Shown: positions 15,007-22,025 of the stretch, piece by piece
Layout: each line of letters begins with the position of its first letter
Position numbering within the stretch: the first letter of the stretch is position 1
NCBI GenBank assembly: GCA_903893935.1
Contig: CAITOD010000695.1
Span: 1-24,293 of the forward strand
DNA length: 24,293 nt
Source: an uncultured Sphingomonadales bacterium
GTDB taxonomy: Bacteria; Pseudomonadota; Alphaproteobacteria; Sphingomonadales; Sphingomonadaceae
Reading direction: 5' to 3'
Program-made: the position numbers and the translations under genes
The notes under the pieces: model-generated
Databases searched by the model: none
Told to the model about the DNA's origin: nothing
Seen by the model: the letters and a program-made list of their open reading frames with translations, nothing else

Positions 15007-16016
15007 GGTATCATCCTGAAAGGAGGGGCAAGCGAGGCGCGTTCGATCAGCGTGTGCGGCAGGCGGCGGTGCGTGATGTCGCCGCCGCCGATCAGAATTT
15101 CGGTCGCAGTGCGCGCCAGCTCGATCATCGGCTGGTGGATCGTGGTGAGCGCGGGCCAGACCGTGCGCGCGAGCGTGGTGTCGTCGAACCCGGCGACCGA
15201 CAGCTGTTCGGGCAGTGCCAGCCCGCGGCTGTGCGCTTCGGCCAGCACACCGGCGGCCATATCGTCGTTGGCGGCAAAGATCGCGCTCGGCGGGTGCGGC
15301 AGGTCGAGCAGCCGCGCGCCTGCCACCAGCCCGCTGTCGAAATCGAATTCGCCCGGCATGACCAGATGCGGCTCGAACGCGATCCCGGCGCGGTCGAGCG
15401 CGCGGCGGTAGCCGAACAGGCGGTCATCGCTCGCCATGTGGCTGGAATGCCCCTTGATAAAGCCGATGCGGCGATGGCCGAGGTTGATCAGGTGCGTGGT
15501 CATGTCGTCGGCGGCCTGCGCGTCATCCATGAACACCGACGAAGTCAGCGCGTGGTTGGTGCCTGGTGAAATGCGCACGAACGGAATGTCGAGCGCGTCG
15601 AGCGCGTGCAGCACCGCCGCGCAATCGGTGACCGGCGAGGACAGGATGATGCCGTCGACATGCGTTTCGGTGACCAGCCCGCGCACCTGGTCGCCAACAT
15701 CGGCATCGGCGATCGCGACCGGCTGCGCCAGCAGGCGAATGCCGTGCGCCTTGCAGCACTCCCAGCACCCGGCCTGGATTTGCGACATGTAATATGGGCT
15801 GTGGTTGTCATAGATCAGCGCGATCTGGTTCGATTTCGATCCCGACAGGATGCGCGCGGCGACGCTCGGATAGAAACCCAGATCGGCCATCGCGCGCTCG
15901 ACGCGTTCGCGCATCGACGCGCTGACATAAGGATGCCCGTTGAGCACACGGCTGACCGTTTTGACCGCGACTCCCGCGCGGGCTGCTACATCGCGAATAT
16001 TGGCCCGTTCGCTCAT
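15003..16016 (-). CDS. LacI-family transcriptional regulator of the sulfoquinovose locus
   Basis: The 337-residue regulator has an N-terminal LacI-type helix-turn-helix and hinge (residues 5-60: NIRDVAARAGVAVKTVSRVL, then FYPSVAARILSG). A periplasmic-binding-protein-like sugar-sensing domain follows (IALIYDNHSPYYM; HRRIGFIKGH; AIFAANDDMAAGVLAEA; SVAGFDDTTLARTVWPALTT). It lies inside the operon, overlapping by 4 bp both the glycosidase stop and the reductase start. It would therefore be made with the enzymes it controls, and autoregulation is likely. The expected inducer is SQ or an SQ-glycoside. Candidate binding sites are the TGTCA repeats at 18086-18100 and 11673-11700. The inducer and operator are inference. 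Confidence 0.9.
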   Translation of the reverse strand: MSERANIRDVAARAGVAVKTVSRVLNGHPYVSASMRERVERAMADLGFYPSVAARILSGSKSNQIALIYDNHSPYYMSQIQAGCWECCKAHGIRLLAQPVAIADADVGDQVRGLVTETHVDGIILSSPVTDCAAVLHALDALDIPFVRISPGTNHALTSSVFMDDAQAADDMTTHLINLGHRRIGFIKGHSSHMASDDRLFGYRRALDRAGIAFEPHLVMPGEFDFDSGLVAGARLLDLPHPPSAIFAANDDMAAGVLAEAHSRGLALPEQLSVAGFDDTTLARTVWPALTTIHQPMIELARTATEILIGGGDITHRRLPHTLIERASLAPPFRMIP

Positions 16017-18013
16017 TGTGCCACGATCTCGCGCAATCCATCGTACAGCGCCGCATAGCCGCTGTCGGGGCGGTAGAACACCGGGGGTTGGCCGATCGGG
16101 GCCTCGATCGTTATTGCGCCCGGGCCAAAGTCGCGCTGCGTCCAGACATGGCGCCAGGGCCGGTGGCCGGGCAGCACGACTTGCCGCGCCAGCGCGCCGG
16201 CTTCGATTACCGGGGCGACCAGCAGATCGGCGCCATAGAGATACTGGTCCTGCAGCGCATAGAGCTCGCGCTGATCGGGGTAGTGCAGAAACGTCGGGCG
16301 TTGTGCGGGCAGGCCCGCTGCCACCGCTTCATCGCACAACTGGCGCGTGTAAGGCGCAAGGTGCGCGTGGACCCGGCTCCAGCGGGCAAAGCACGCGAGC
16401 AATTCGGGGGTGCTGTCGTATTGCAGGTTGTCGTCGGGGCGATTGCCTTCGTGGCTGCGCATGACGGGCGCAAAGGCGGCGCATTCGCACCAGCGCTGCA
16501 TCAGTTCGACGCTGCGTACATTCCCGTGGAGCGAGGTATAGCCGCCGCAATCCGAATGGCTGAAGGCATTGCCGACAAGCCCCGCCGACAGCGCGGCCGT
16601 GATCACGGTGCCGAGGCCGTCGTGGCGGGTGAAATCGACCGACTGGTCGCCCGCCCACAACAGCGGGCAGTGGCGCGACACGCCCGAAAACCCGGCGCGC
16701 ATGAAGAACACCGCATCGCCCTGCCGGCCGCGCAAGGCCAGCGCGCGGTCGTTGACTTCGGCCCACAGCACCGGCCACAGATTGTGCGCTTCCATCGCGT
16801 CGATCCCGCTCGCAAGGCGCACATCGGTCGGCAGATATTCGCCGAAATCGGCCATCCAGCCATCGATGCCGAGATCGAGCATTTCGCGCACCAGAATGCG
16901 CGTGGCGAACCACTCGCGCGTGTCGGCGCGGGTAAAATCGATCACACCGCAATCAAATTCGCCGAAATCGACCAGATAAGGCGCGTGGCTGTCCTGCCGC
17001 AGGCACAAGTGCCCGCCCGCTTCGGCTTCGCCGTAGAGCGTGCCATCGACCGCGAGATAGGGGTTGGCATAAGCCATGAAGCGTATGCCGCGCGCGTGCA
17101 GCCCGGCAATGCGCGCGGGCAAGTCGGGATAGCGGGCGCGGTTCCAGGTCCAGTCCCAGAACAGGCGGCGGCCAAAGCTGGTTTGACGAATCCCCGCCCA
17201 GTCTTCGCACCACAGCGCGGCGACCGCGGTGCCCGCTTCGACAAAGCGGTCGAGCCGGGCAAAGCTTGCCTCGCCCTGCTTCAGGCCCAGCACCGCGCCC
17301 GCGATGATCCAGTCGGGCAGCGCGCGCGGGCGTCCGAAATGCGCGGACAATTGCCCCACCAGATCGCACGGATCGGCGGCGGCGAACATGTCGAAACGGG
17401 CCGCGCCCGACCACACTTCCACCTGATGATGCGCCGGGTCGGTAAAATCGAGCACGCTGTAGCAGGTGGCGCGGCAATGCACCGCGAGCCAGCGCGAGGT
17501 CAGGAACGTCGGCTGCGGGTAATTGGTGGTCCAGTAATCGCCCCCGGCCATGCCGGCTTCATCCATCAGGCGGGTGAGCGCAGTGGTCTTGTCGCGCCCG
17601 ACGCCGGGTTCGCTGGTCCACATCGGAAACCGGCGGCCGTTGAGTGCAAGATAGCTCAGCTGTTCGCCGCCGCCCCACACGGTTTCGCCCGGATCGGCAT
17701 GAAACCGCACCCACAGCCGGTCGTGCGCCGGATCGTTCGCCGTCACGGTCAGCCCTTCCGCGCCGAATCCGAGCACGGCCACAGCACTTTCGCCGTCAAG
17801 CAGCATGATCTGGTCGCCATCGCGCCGCCAGTTGCGGGGGGTCACGGCGTCGCAGGGCGAGTCGTCGATCCGGAAATTGCCGCGCACCATCTGCACGGCT
17901 GGCTGGCCGCGCGCCGCTGTCACCGCAGGACAGTCGAGGCTGTGCCGCAGCACCAAATGGCCCGCAAGAATCAGTTCGAAACCCGATCCATTGGCTTGAA
18001 AGCGTAAATGCAT
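16013..18013 (-). CDS. smoI: GH31 sulfoquinovosidase (SQase)
   Basis: The 666-residue glycoside hydrolase family 31 enzyme is close in sequence to E. coli YihQ. It should release sulfoquinovose from SQ-glycerol or the plant sulfolipid SQDG. With the start at ATG 18013, the nucleophile Asp389 lies in GWMADFGEYLPTD and the acid/base Asp456 in LLWAGDQSVDF. The residues known to read the sulfonate are all present: Lys245 (VLGLKQG), Glu270 (LWCEDWAGIR), Arg283 and Trp286 (GRRLFWDW), and Tyr492 (SDCGGYTSL). This Lys/Glu/Arg/Trp/Tyr set is, as I recall, that of the Agrobacterium enzyme rather than the Gln/Gln version of E. coli. The start at 18013 has GGAA five bases upstream and gives a YihQ-like N-terminus; the open frame also reaches a GTG at 18091. 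There is no signal peptide, so cleavage is cytoplasmic. First gene of the SQ operon. Confidence 0.93.
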   Translation of the reverse strand: MHLRFQANGSGFELILAGHLVLRHSLDCPAVTAARGQPAVQMVRGNFRIDDSPCDAVTPRNWRRDGDQIMLLDGESAVAVLGFGAEGLTVTANDPAHDRLWVRFHADPGETVWGGGEQLSYLALNGRRFPMWTSEPGVGRDKTTALTRLMDEAGMAGGDYWTTNYPQPTFLTSRWLAVHCRATCYSVLDFTDPAHHQVEVWSGAARFDMFAAADPCDLVGQLSAHFGRPRALPDWIIAGAVLGLKQGEASFARLDRFVEAGTAVAALWCEDWAGIRQTSFGRRLFWDWTWNRARYPDLPARIAGLHARGIRFMAYANPYLAVDGTLYGEAEAGGHLCLRQDSHAPYLVDFGEFDCGVIDFTRADTREWFATRILVREMLDLGIDGWMADFGEYLPTDVRLASGIDAMEAHNLWPVLWAEVNDRALALRGRQGDAVFFMRAGFSGVSRHCPLLWAGDQSVDFTRHDGLGTVITAALSAGLVGNAFSHSDCGGYTSLHGNVRSVELMQRWCECAAFAPVMRSHEGNRPDDNLQYDSTPELLACFARWSRVHAHLAPYTRQLCDEAVAAGLPAQRPTFLHYPDQRELYALQDQYLYGADLLVAPVIEAGALARQVVLPGHRPWRHVWTQRDFGPGAITIEAPIGQPPVFYRPDSGYAALYDGLREIVAQ

Positions 18014-18085
18014 GCCGATTCCGGGGCTGGTAACGGGTGATCCGGGGGCCATCAGCCGCGCGCCCGGGATTTTGCTCGCGACGTA

Positions 18086-18125
18086 TGACACCGGTTGACA
18101 TATCGGGCGCAGAGCGGCAGATCAA
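18086..18125 (-). promoter_or_regulatory. Candidate promoter and operator of the sulfoquinovosidase operon
   Basis: Reading leftward, TTGATC (plus 18120-18125), a 17-bp spacer and TATGTC (plus 18097-18102) could be -35/-10. On the plus strand, TGACA occurs at 18086-18090 and 18096-18100, separated by CCGGT: a 10-bp-period direct repeat over the -10 and start site, where a repressor would sit. The minus-strand GATATGTCAACCGG resembles the site near 11680-11700. If this is the operator, it also argues against the GTG at 18091 as start codon. Confidence 0.4.
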
Positions 18126-18475
18126 CCGACAAAAGCAGGCCCGATGCTGATCGCGGGACATTGCTTGCGACCGGACCCGCCACACCCCGGCTGTGGCGCA
18201 AAACGGCGGAGAGGAGGTTACGCATGAAACCGGCACGACACCGTATCCCTGGCTCGTTTTCGCGCGCAAATCATCCGCGGCCGCCGTGCGTCTGGCGACG
18301 AACATTTGGTATCCGCCGGCACAAATTTGCTACGCCGAATTCTCTACAAATCTTATTGACATAAAACGGGCGACGCATCAGTGACCCGCGGAGATCGGGG
18401 TGCCCTGGCCCAGGGCATTGCATCACAAAACTGCAAACAGGCGCGACATGCGCCGATCGCACAGGGGACAATGAC
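18126..18475 (+). promoter_or_regulatory. Long leader/intergenic region upstream of the TonB-dependent receptor
   Basis: No gene is seen in these ~350 bp. The stretch 18290-18365 is noticeably more AT-rich than its surroundings, as a promoter would be, and holds TTGACA at 18356-18361 followed by TAAAACGGG. TTGACATA also occurs at 18095. I see no good -10 box at the proper distance. The ribosome-binding site AGGGGA (18463-18468) lies 7 nt before the ATG at 18476. The region must carry control for the receptor, probably shared with the divergent operon. Confidence 0.4.
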
Positions 18476-20866
18476 ATGAGATTGACCTATCAGGCTTTGG
18501 CCGTGCTGCCGCTGGTGGCGCTGATGACCGCGCCGGCGCATGCCGCCGACGCGCCGGCTGCCGATGCAGCTTCCGCCCCGGCCGAAATCATCGTGACCGC
18601 GCAAAAGCGCGCCGAACCGCTGCAGAAAGTGCCGGTTGCGGTCACTGTCGTGTCGGTCGACGCGCTCAGCAAGCTGTCGGCCAATTCGATCGAGGATTCG
18701 CAGCGGCTGGTCCCTGCGCTGACCTTTGTCAAAGGCGATACCAGCCTCAATTCGGCGCTGTTTCTGCGCGGCCTCGGCACGGTCAGCTTTTCGATCGCGG
18801 CCGAACCGAGCGTGACCAGCGTGCTCGATGGCGTGGTGCTGGCGCGCGCGGGCGAAAGCTTTGGCGATTTGTACGATATCGAGCGCATCGAAGTGCTGCG
18901 CGGTCCGCAAGGCACGCTGTTCGGCAAGAACGCTTCGGCCGGGGTGATCAACGTAGTCACCAAAGAACCGGGCAAGGAGCTTTCGGGCTATGTCGATGCG
19001 GCCTATTTCGAAGGCGACGAATACAAGCTGAAAGCAAGCCTGGGCGGGCCGATCGGGACGAACTGGCGTGCCGGGGTGACCGGTTTCTACAGCACCTACC
19101 GCACCGGCAATATCACCGACACGACCACGCATAGCCAGATCAACGGCTACGAGCATTACGGCGTGCGCGGCCAGCTGATCGGCGACCTCGGTCCCGATCT
19201 GCACATCCGGCTGATCGGCGATTATCGCAAGGCGAAGGATGATTGCTGCGCGTTCGTCATCGGCGCGCTGAACCCGAGCCCGAGTGCAGCGCAGCTGGTG
19301 CAGGAAAGCGTGCTGGCCCCCGCGCTCGGCGGCGGCACCAACCAGAGCATCCAGAGCCTGCCCAATCGCACCAACGAAGAGACCTATGGCGTTTCGCTGC
19401 AGGCCGATCTGGCGCTGGGCACGCACACGCTGACTTCGATCACCTCGTGGCGGCAGTGGAACAACGAGGAAATCCGCGACGGCGACTGGGTTGACCAGGT
19501 CTATCGCCAGATCCCGCTGGTGCATGATGACGGTCCGGAGCGTGCACACACCTTCACGCAGGAATTGCGCCTGACGTCGCCGACCGGCGGTTTCGTCGAC
19601 TACGTGATCGGCGCGTTCTATTACCAGGCGGTCGCCGAACGCACTTATACGCGCTCGGATACTTATTGCACCGCATCGACCGCCACGCCGCTCGCCGGCG
19701 GGCTGATCCCGTGTCCGGCCGCGACATCGACGCTGGTCAATCCGGTCGGCACCGCGCAGTTCGGATCGACCTTCTACAACTACGCGGCATTTGGCCAGGC
19801 GACCTGGCATTTCGCGCCGACGTTCCGGCTGGTCACCGGCTTGCGCTATACGCACGACAAAGTGACCGCCTATCACGAACGCACCGACAATTTCACCGGC
19901 ACAACGTTTACCGCACCCGGCGGCGTTTCCTTCGCCCCGTCGGGGATCGCGGCCGATTTCGATGCCAATGTCGCCGCGGCGCAAGTCACCACCGGGGCGG
20001 GCTTTACCGGCACGCCGTGGACGGGTTCGACCAGCAAGGACAACCTGTCGGGCAAAGCGGCGCTGGAATATGATCTCGCCTCGCACAACATGGCTTATGC
20101 GAGCTATTCGCGCGGCTACAAAGGCCCGGCGTTCAACGTGTTCTTCAACATGCAGTGGTTCAACACCGCGCCGATCGCGGCCGAACTGTCCGATGCCTTT
20201 GAAGTGGGGCTCAAGAACAGCTTCGATCATGGCAAGCTGATTTTCAATATCGACGGGTTTTACGACAAAGTCCGCAATTATCAGGCCAATTACCCGACCA
20301 CGATCAATGGCGCGGTAACCACCACGATCATCAATGCCGGCGACGTCTCGACGCGCGGGTTCGAAGCCGAATGGTTGTACCGACCCGCGCACAATCTGAC
20401 CGTCAACGGCGGGCTCAGCTATACCGACGCGCATGTCGACCAGTTCATGCTGCCGCCCGCAGCGCAAGCGGCGAACTATATCGCGCCGGGTACGCCGCTG
20501 GCCTTTGCGCCCAAAGTCAAAGGCTCGGCGGGCCTGACTTATACCTATGAAACCCCCAGCCTGCCGTTCGGGATCGAATTCAACGGGCTCGGCACTTATG
20601 TCAGCAAGCAGCTTTCGACGCTGGCGACCGAAAACAACCAGATCGCCTTTATCGGCCAGACGATCGAAGGGCACGACCAGATCGACCTGAGCCTCGCTGC
20701 GGTCGACCCGGCCAAGCGCTATCGCGTTGCGGTGGTGGTCAAGAACCTGCTCAACGAGCACTATGCCTCGACCATCGGCACCGGCGGCCCGGGCGGATCG
20801 TTCATCTACCAGATCCCGCGCGACGCCAATCGCTACTGGGGCGTGACCGCACGCTACAACTTCTGA
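18476..20866 (+). CDS. TonB-dependent receptor, candidate SQ-glycoside outer-membrane importer
   Basis: The 796-residue TonB-dependent receptor has a signal peptide at residues 1-23, cleaved after AHA. A TonB-box-like EIIVTAQKR follows at about 37-45. The plug domain runs to about residue 160, with VAVTVVSVDAL, FLRGLG, ERIEVLRGPQGTLFGKNASA and GVINVVTKEPG. The rest is the beta-barrel, with many alternating strands (e.g. FRLVTGLRYTHDKV, NMAYASYSRGYKGPAFNVFF). It ends in the outer-membrane signature ARYNF. Sphingomonads commonly use such receptors for glycans and other small molecules. Its head-to-head position with the sulfoquinovosidase operon suggests uptake of SQ-glycerol or another SQDG breakdown product. 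The specificity is inference. A long antisense open frame over this gene is a shadow. Confidence 0.93.
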   Translation: MRLTYQALAVLPLVALMTAPAHAADAPAADAASAPAEIIVTAQKRAEPLQKVPVAVTVVSVDALSKLSANSIEDSQRLVPALTFVKGDTSLNSALFLRGLGTVSFSIAAEPSVTSVLDGVVLARAGESFGDLYDIERIEVLRGPQGTLFGKNASAGVINVVTKEPGKELSGYVDAAYFEGDEYKLKASLGGPIGTNWRAGVTGFYSTYRTGNITDTTTHSQINGYEHYGVRGQLIGDLGPDLHIRLIGDYRKAKDDCCAFVIGALNPSPSAAQLVQESVLAPALGGGTNQSIQSLPNRTNEETYGVSLQADLALGTHTLTSITSWRQWNNEEIRDGDWVDQVYRQIPLVHDDGPERAHTFTQELRLTSPTGGFVDYVIGAFYYQAVAERTYTRSDTYCTASTATPLAGGLIPCPAATSTLVNPVGTAQFGSTFYNYAAFGQATWHFAPTFRLVTGLRYTHDKVTAYHERTDNFTGTTFTAPGGVSFAPSGIAADFDANVAAAQVTTGAGFTGTPWTGSTSKDNLSGKAALEYDLASHNMAYASYSRGYKGPAFNVFFNMQWFNTAPIAAELSDAFEVGLKNSFDHGKLIFNIDGFYDKVRNYQANYPTTINGAVTTTIINAGDVSTRGFEAEWLYRPAHNLTVNGGLSYTDAHVDQFMLPPAAQAANYIAPGTPLAFAPKVKGSAGLTYTYETPSLPFGIEFNGLGTYVSKQLSTLATENNQIAFIGQTIEGHDQIDLSLAAVDPAKRYRVAVVVKNLLNEHYASTIGTGGPGGSFIYQIPRDANRYWGVTARYNF

Positions 20867-20878
20867 CCGTTGGAGATT

Positions 20879-20936
20879 GTTTCGGGAGTGCGGGGCGGTG
20901 GGTGGCACAAAGTCGCCGTCAGGCGACTTTCGAAAC
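20879..20936 (+). terminator. Hairpin terminator after the TonB-dependent receptor gene
   Basis: AAAGTCGCC (20909-20917) and GGCGACTTT (20922-20930) form a perfect 9-bp stem with a GTCA loop. GTTTCG (20879-20884) and CGAAAC (20931-20936) can pair outside it. It starts 12 nt after the receptor stop. The T tract is short (TTT), but the stem and place fit a terminator. Confidence 0.6.
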
Positions 20937-20942
20937 ACTCAC

Positions 20943-21032
20943 TTACACCAAGTTGCAATGATTGCGTCTCTTCTCCCCTCCCCTTCAGGGGAGGGGCTTA
21001 ACAGGTCCATCTCAACGCACCTTGGTATTAAC
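20943..21032. repeat. MITE/REP-like element with terminal inverted repeats and a GC stem
   Basis: The element is about 90 bp. The left end TTACACCAAGTTGC (from 20943) and the right end, read on the other strand as TTAATACCAAGGTGC (to about 21032), are imperfect terminal inverted repeats sharing ACCAAG-[T/G]-TGC. Between them is a perfect 9-bp stem, CCCCTCCCC (20975-20983) and GGGGAGGGG (20988-20996), with a TTCA loop. It has no coding capacity. The right terminus contains the TAA that stops the lysR gene. This is the look of a dispersed non-autonomous intergenic repeat. Only one copy is in the window, so dispersal is inference. Confidence 0.5.
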
Positions 21033-21948
21033 GCTCAGCCAGCAGCCGCGTGCGCTGCTGGCTGACCAGCTCGCCGATCCACGCCTTGAACGCGCGCACG
21101 CGCGCCAGGTTGTGCGTGTCCTTGTGCGTGACCAGCCAGAACGAGCGGGTGATCCGGCGCTCGGGCATCACCGGGCACAGCGCGGGATCGGCGTCGCCGA
21201 TAAAACACGGCAGAACCCCGATCCCGGCGCCCGCAGCGATAATGCGGTGCTGGGTCAGCACCGAGGTCGAGCGTACCGAGGCGGCAAGCCCCGGGCCGAT
21301 TTCGGCCAGATAGCGCAGTTCGGGCGCATAGAGCAGATCGGGCACATAGCCGATCAGCGTGTGGTTCGCGGCAAGGCCCGCCGGGGTGCCTGGCGCGCCG
21401 CGCCGTTCCAGATAGTCGCGATGCGCATAGAGCCGCAGGCTGTAGTCCGACAACTTGCCCGCGATCACCGGCCCGGCGCGGGGGCGCGACAAGGTGACGG
21501 CAACATCGGATTCGCGTTTCGACGGGCTGAGCAGACCGGTCGAACTGACCAGATCGACCGTGAGCCGTGGATAGGCTGCTACGAACGCGTGCAGCGCCGG
21601 GGCGACGATGGCGTTGGCAAAGCCTTCGGTCAGGCTGACGCGCAGCAGGCCGGCCGGGCCCGATCCGGTGGTCACGGTTTCGGCAATCCGCCCGGCGGCT
21701 TGCGCCATCGCTTCGACTTCGGCGAGCAGCGTTTCGCCCGCCTCGGTCAGGATCTGCCCTTCGCGGGTCTGCTCGAACAACGTCGCGCCGAGCCTTGCCT
21801 CGAGCCGGCGCAAGCGGCGGCCGACGGTGGCGGCATCGACGCCCATGGCGATCGCCGCGCGGGCCATTTGCCCGGCGCGCGCGATCGCCAGAAAGGCTTG
21901 ATAGTCGTTCCAGTCGGGTACTTGCATAATTGCAAGTCTAGGTCGCAT
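21028..21948 (-). CDS. LysR-family regulator, divergent from mmsA
   Basis: The 306-residue LysR-type regulator has an N-terminal winged helix-turn-helix (about 12-70: DWNDYQAFLAIARAGQMARA, VDAATVGRRLRRLEARLGAT, LFEQTREGQILTEAGE). An effector-binding domain follows, from about residue 95 (LLRVSLTEGFANAIVAPAL) to GVLPCFIGD. It is divergent from mmsA by about 77 bp, so control of the valine-degradation operon and of itself is likely. Two starts are possible: ATG 21948, with AAGG seven bases upstream, or ATG 21927 (MQVPDWNDYQ), which has no visible Shine-Dalgarno and lies inside a palindrome. I used the longer one. The TAA stop (21028-21030) belongs to the end of the neighbouring repeat element, so the extreme C-terminus may be changed from the ancestral form. 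Confidence 0.9.
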   Translation of the reverse strand: MRPRLAIMQVPDWNDYQAFLAIARAGQMARAAIAMGVDAATVGRRLRRLEARLGATLFEQTREGQILTEAGETLLAEVEAMAQAAGRIAETVTTGSGPAGLLRVSLTEGFANAIVAPALHAFVAAYPRLTVDLVSSTGLLSPSKRESDVAVTLSRPRAGPVIAGKLSDYSLRLYAHRDYLERRGAPGTPAGLAANHTLIGYVPDLLYAPELRYLAEIGPGLAASVRSTSVLTQHRIIAAGAGIGVLPCFIGDADPALCPVMPERRITRSFWLVTHKDTHNLARVRAFKAWIGELVSQQRTRLLAER

Positions 21949-21968
21949 TTTCCGGCCTTGCCTGCAAG
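21921..21968. promoter_or_regulatory. Paired palindromes in the lysR/mmsA divergent promoter
   Basis: CTTGCA-TAAT-TGCAAG (21921-21936) and CTTGC-CT-GCAAG (21957-21968) share the half-site CTTGC/GCAAG. Their centres are 34 bp apart, about three helical turns. LysR proteins usually bind two such sites as a tetramer. The first overlaps one possible lysR start codon (21927), which fits autorepression; the second lies nearer mmsA. Confidence 0.5.
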
Positions 21969-22025
21969 ACTGTAACGGTGCACCGCTGGCACGCGCCGCG
22001 ATGGCGAGAGAGAGGGTTATTCGAG

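Noticed and set aside
16013..18091. Long form of the SQase starting at GTG 18091
   Set aside because: No ribosome-binding site; the start overlaps the candidate operator, and the ATG at 18013 gives the family-type N-terminus.
18471..18479. ATG-ACA-TGA mini-ORF overlapping the receptor start
   Set aside because: Too close to the Shine-Dalgarno (2 nt) and only two codons; probably chance.
18353..20938. 861-codon open frame antisense to the TonB-dependent receptor
   Set aside because: Shadow of the receptor gene, which has plug, barrel and C-terminal signatures.
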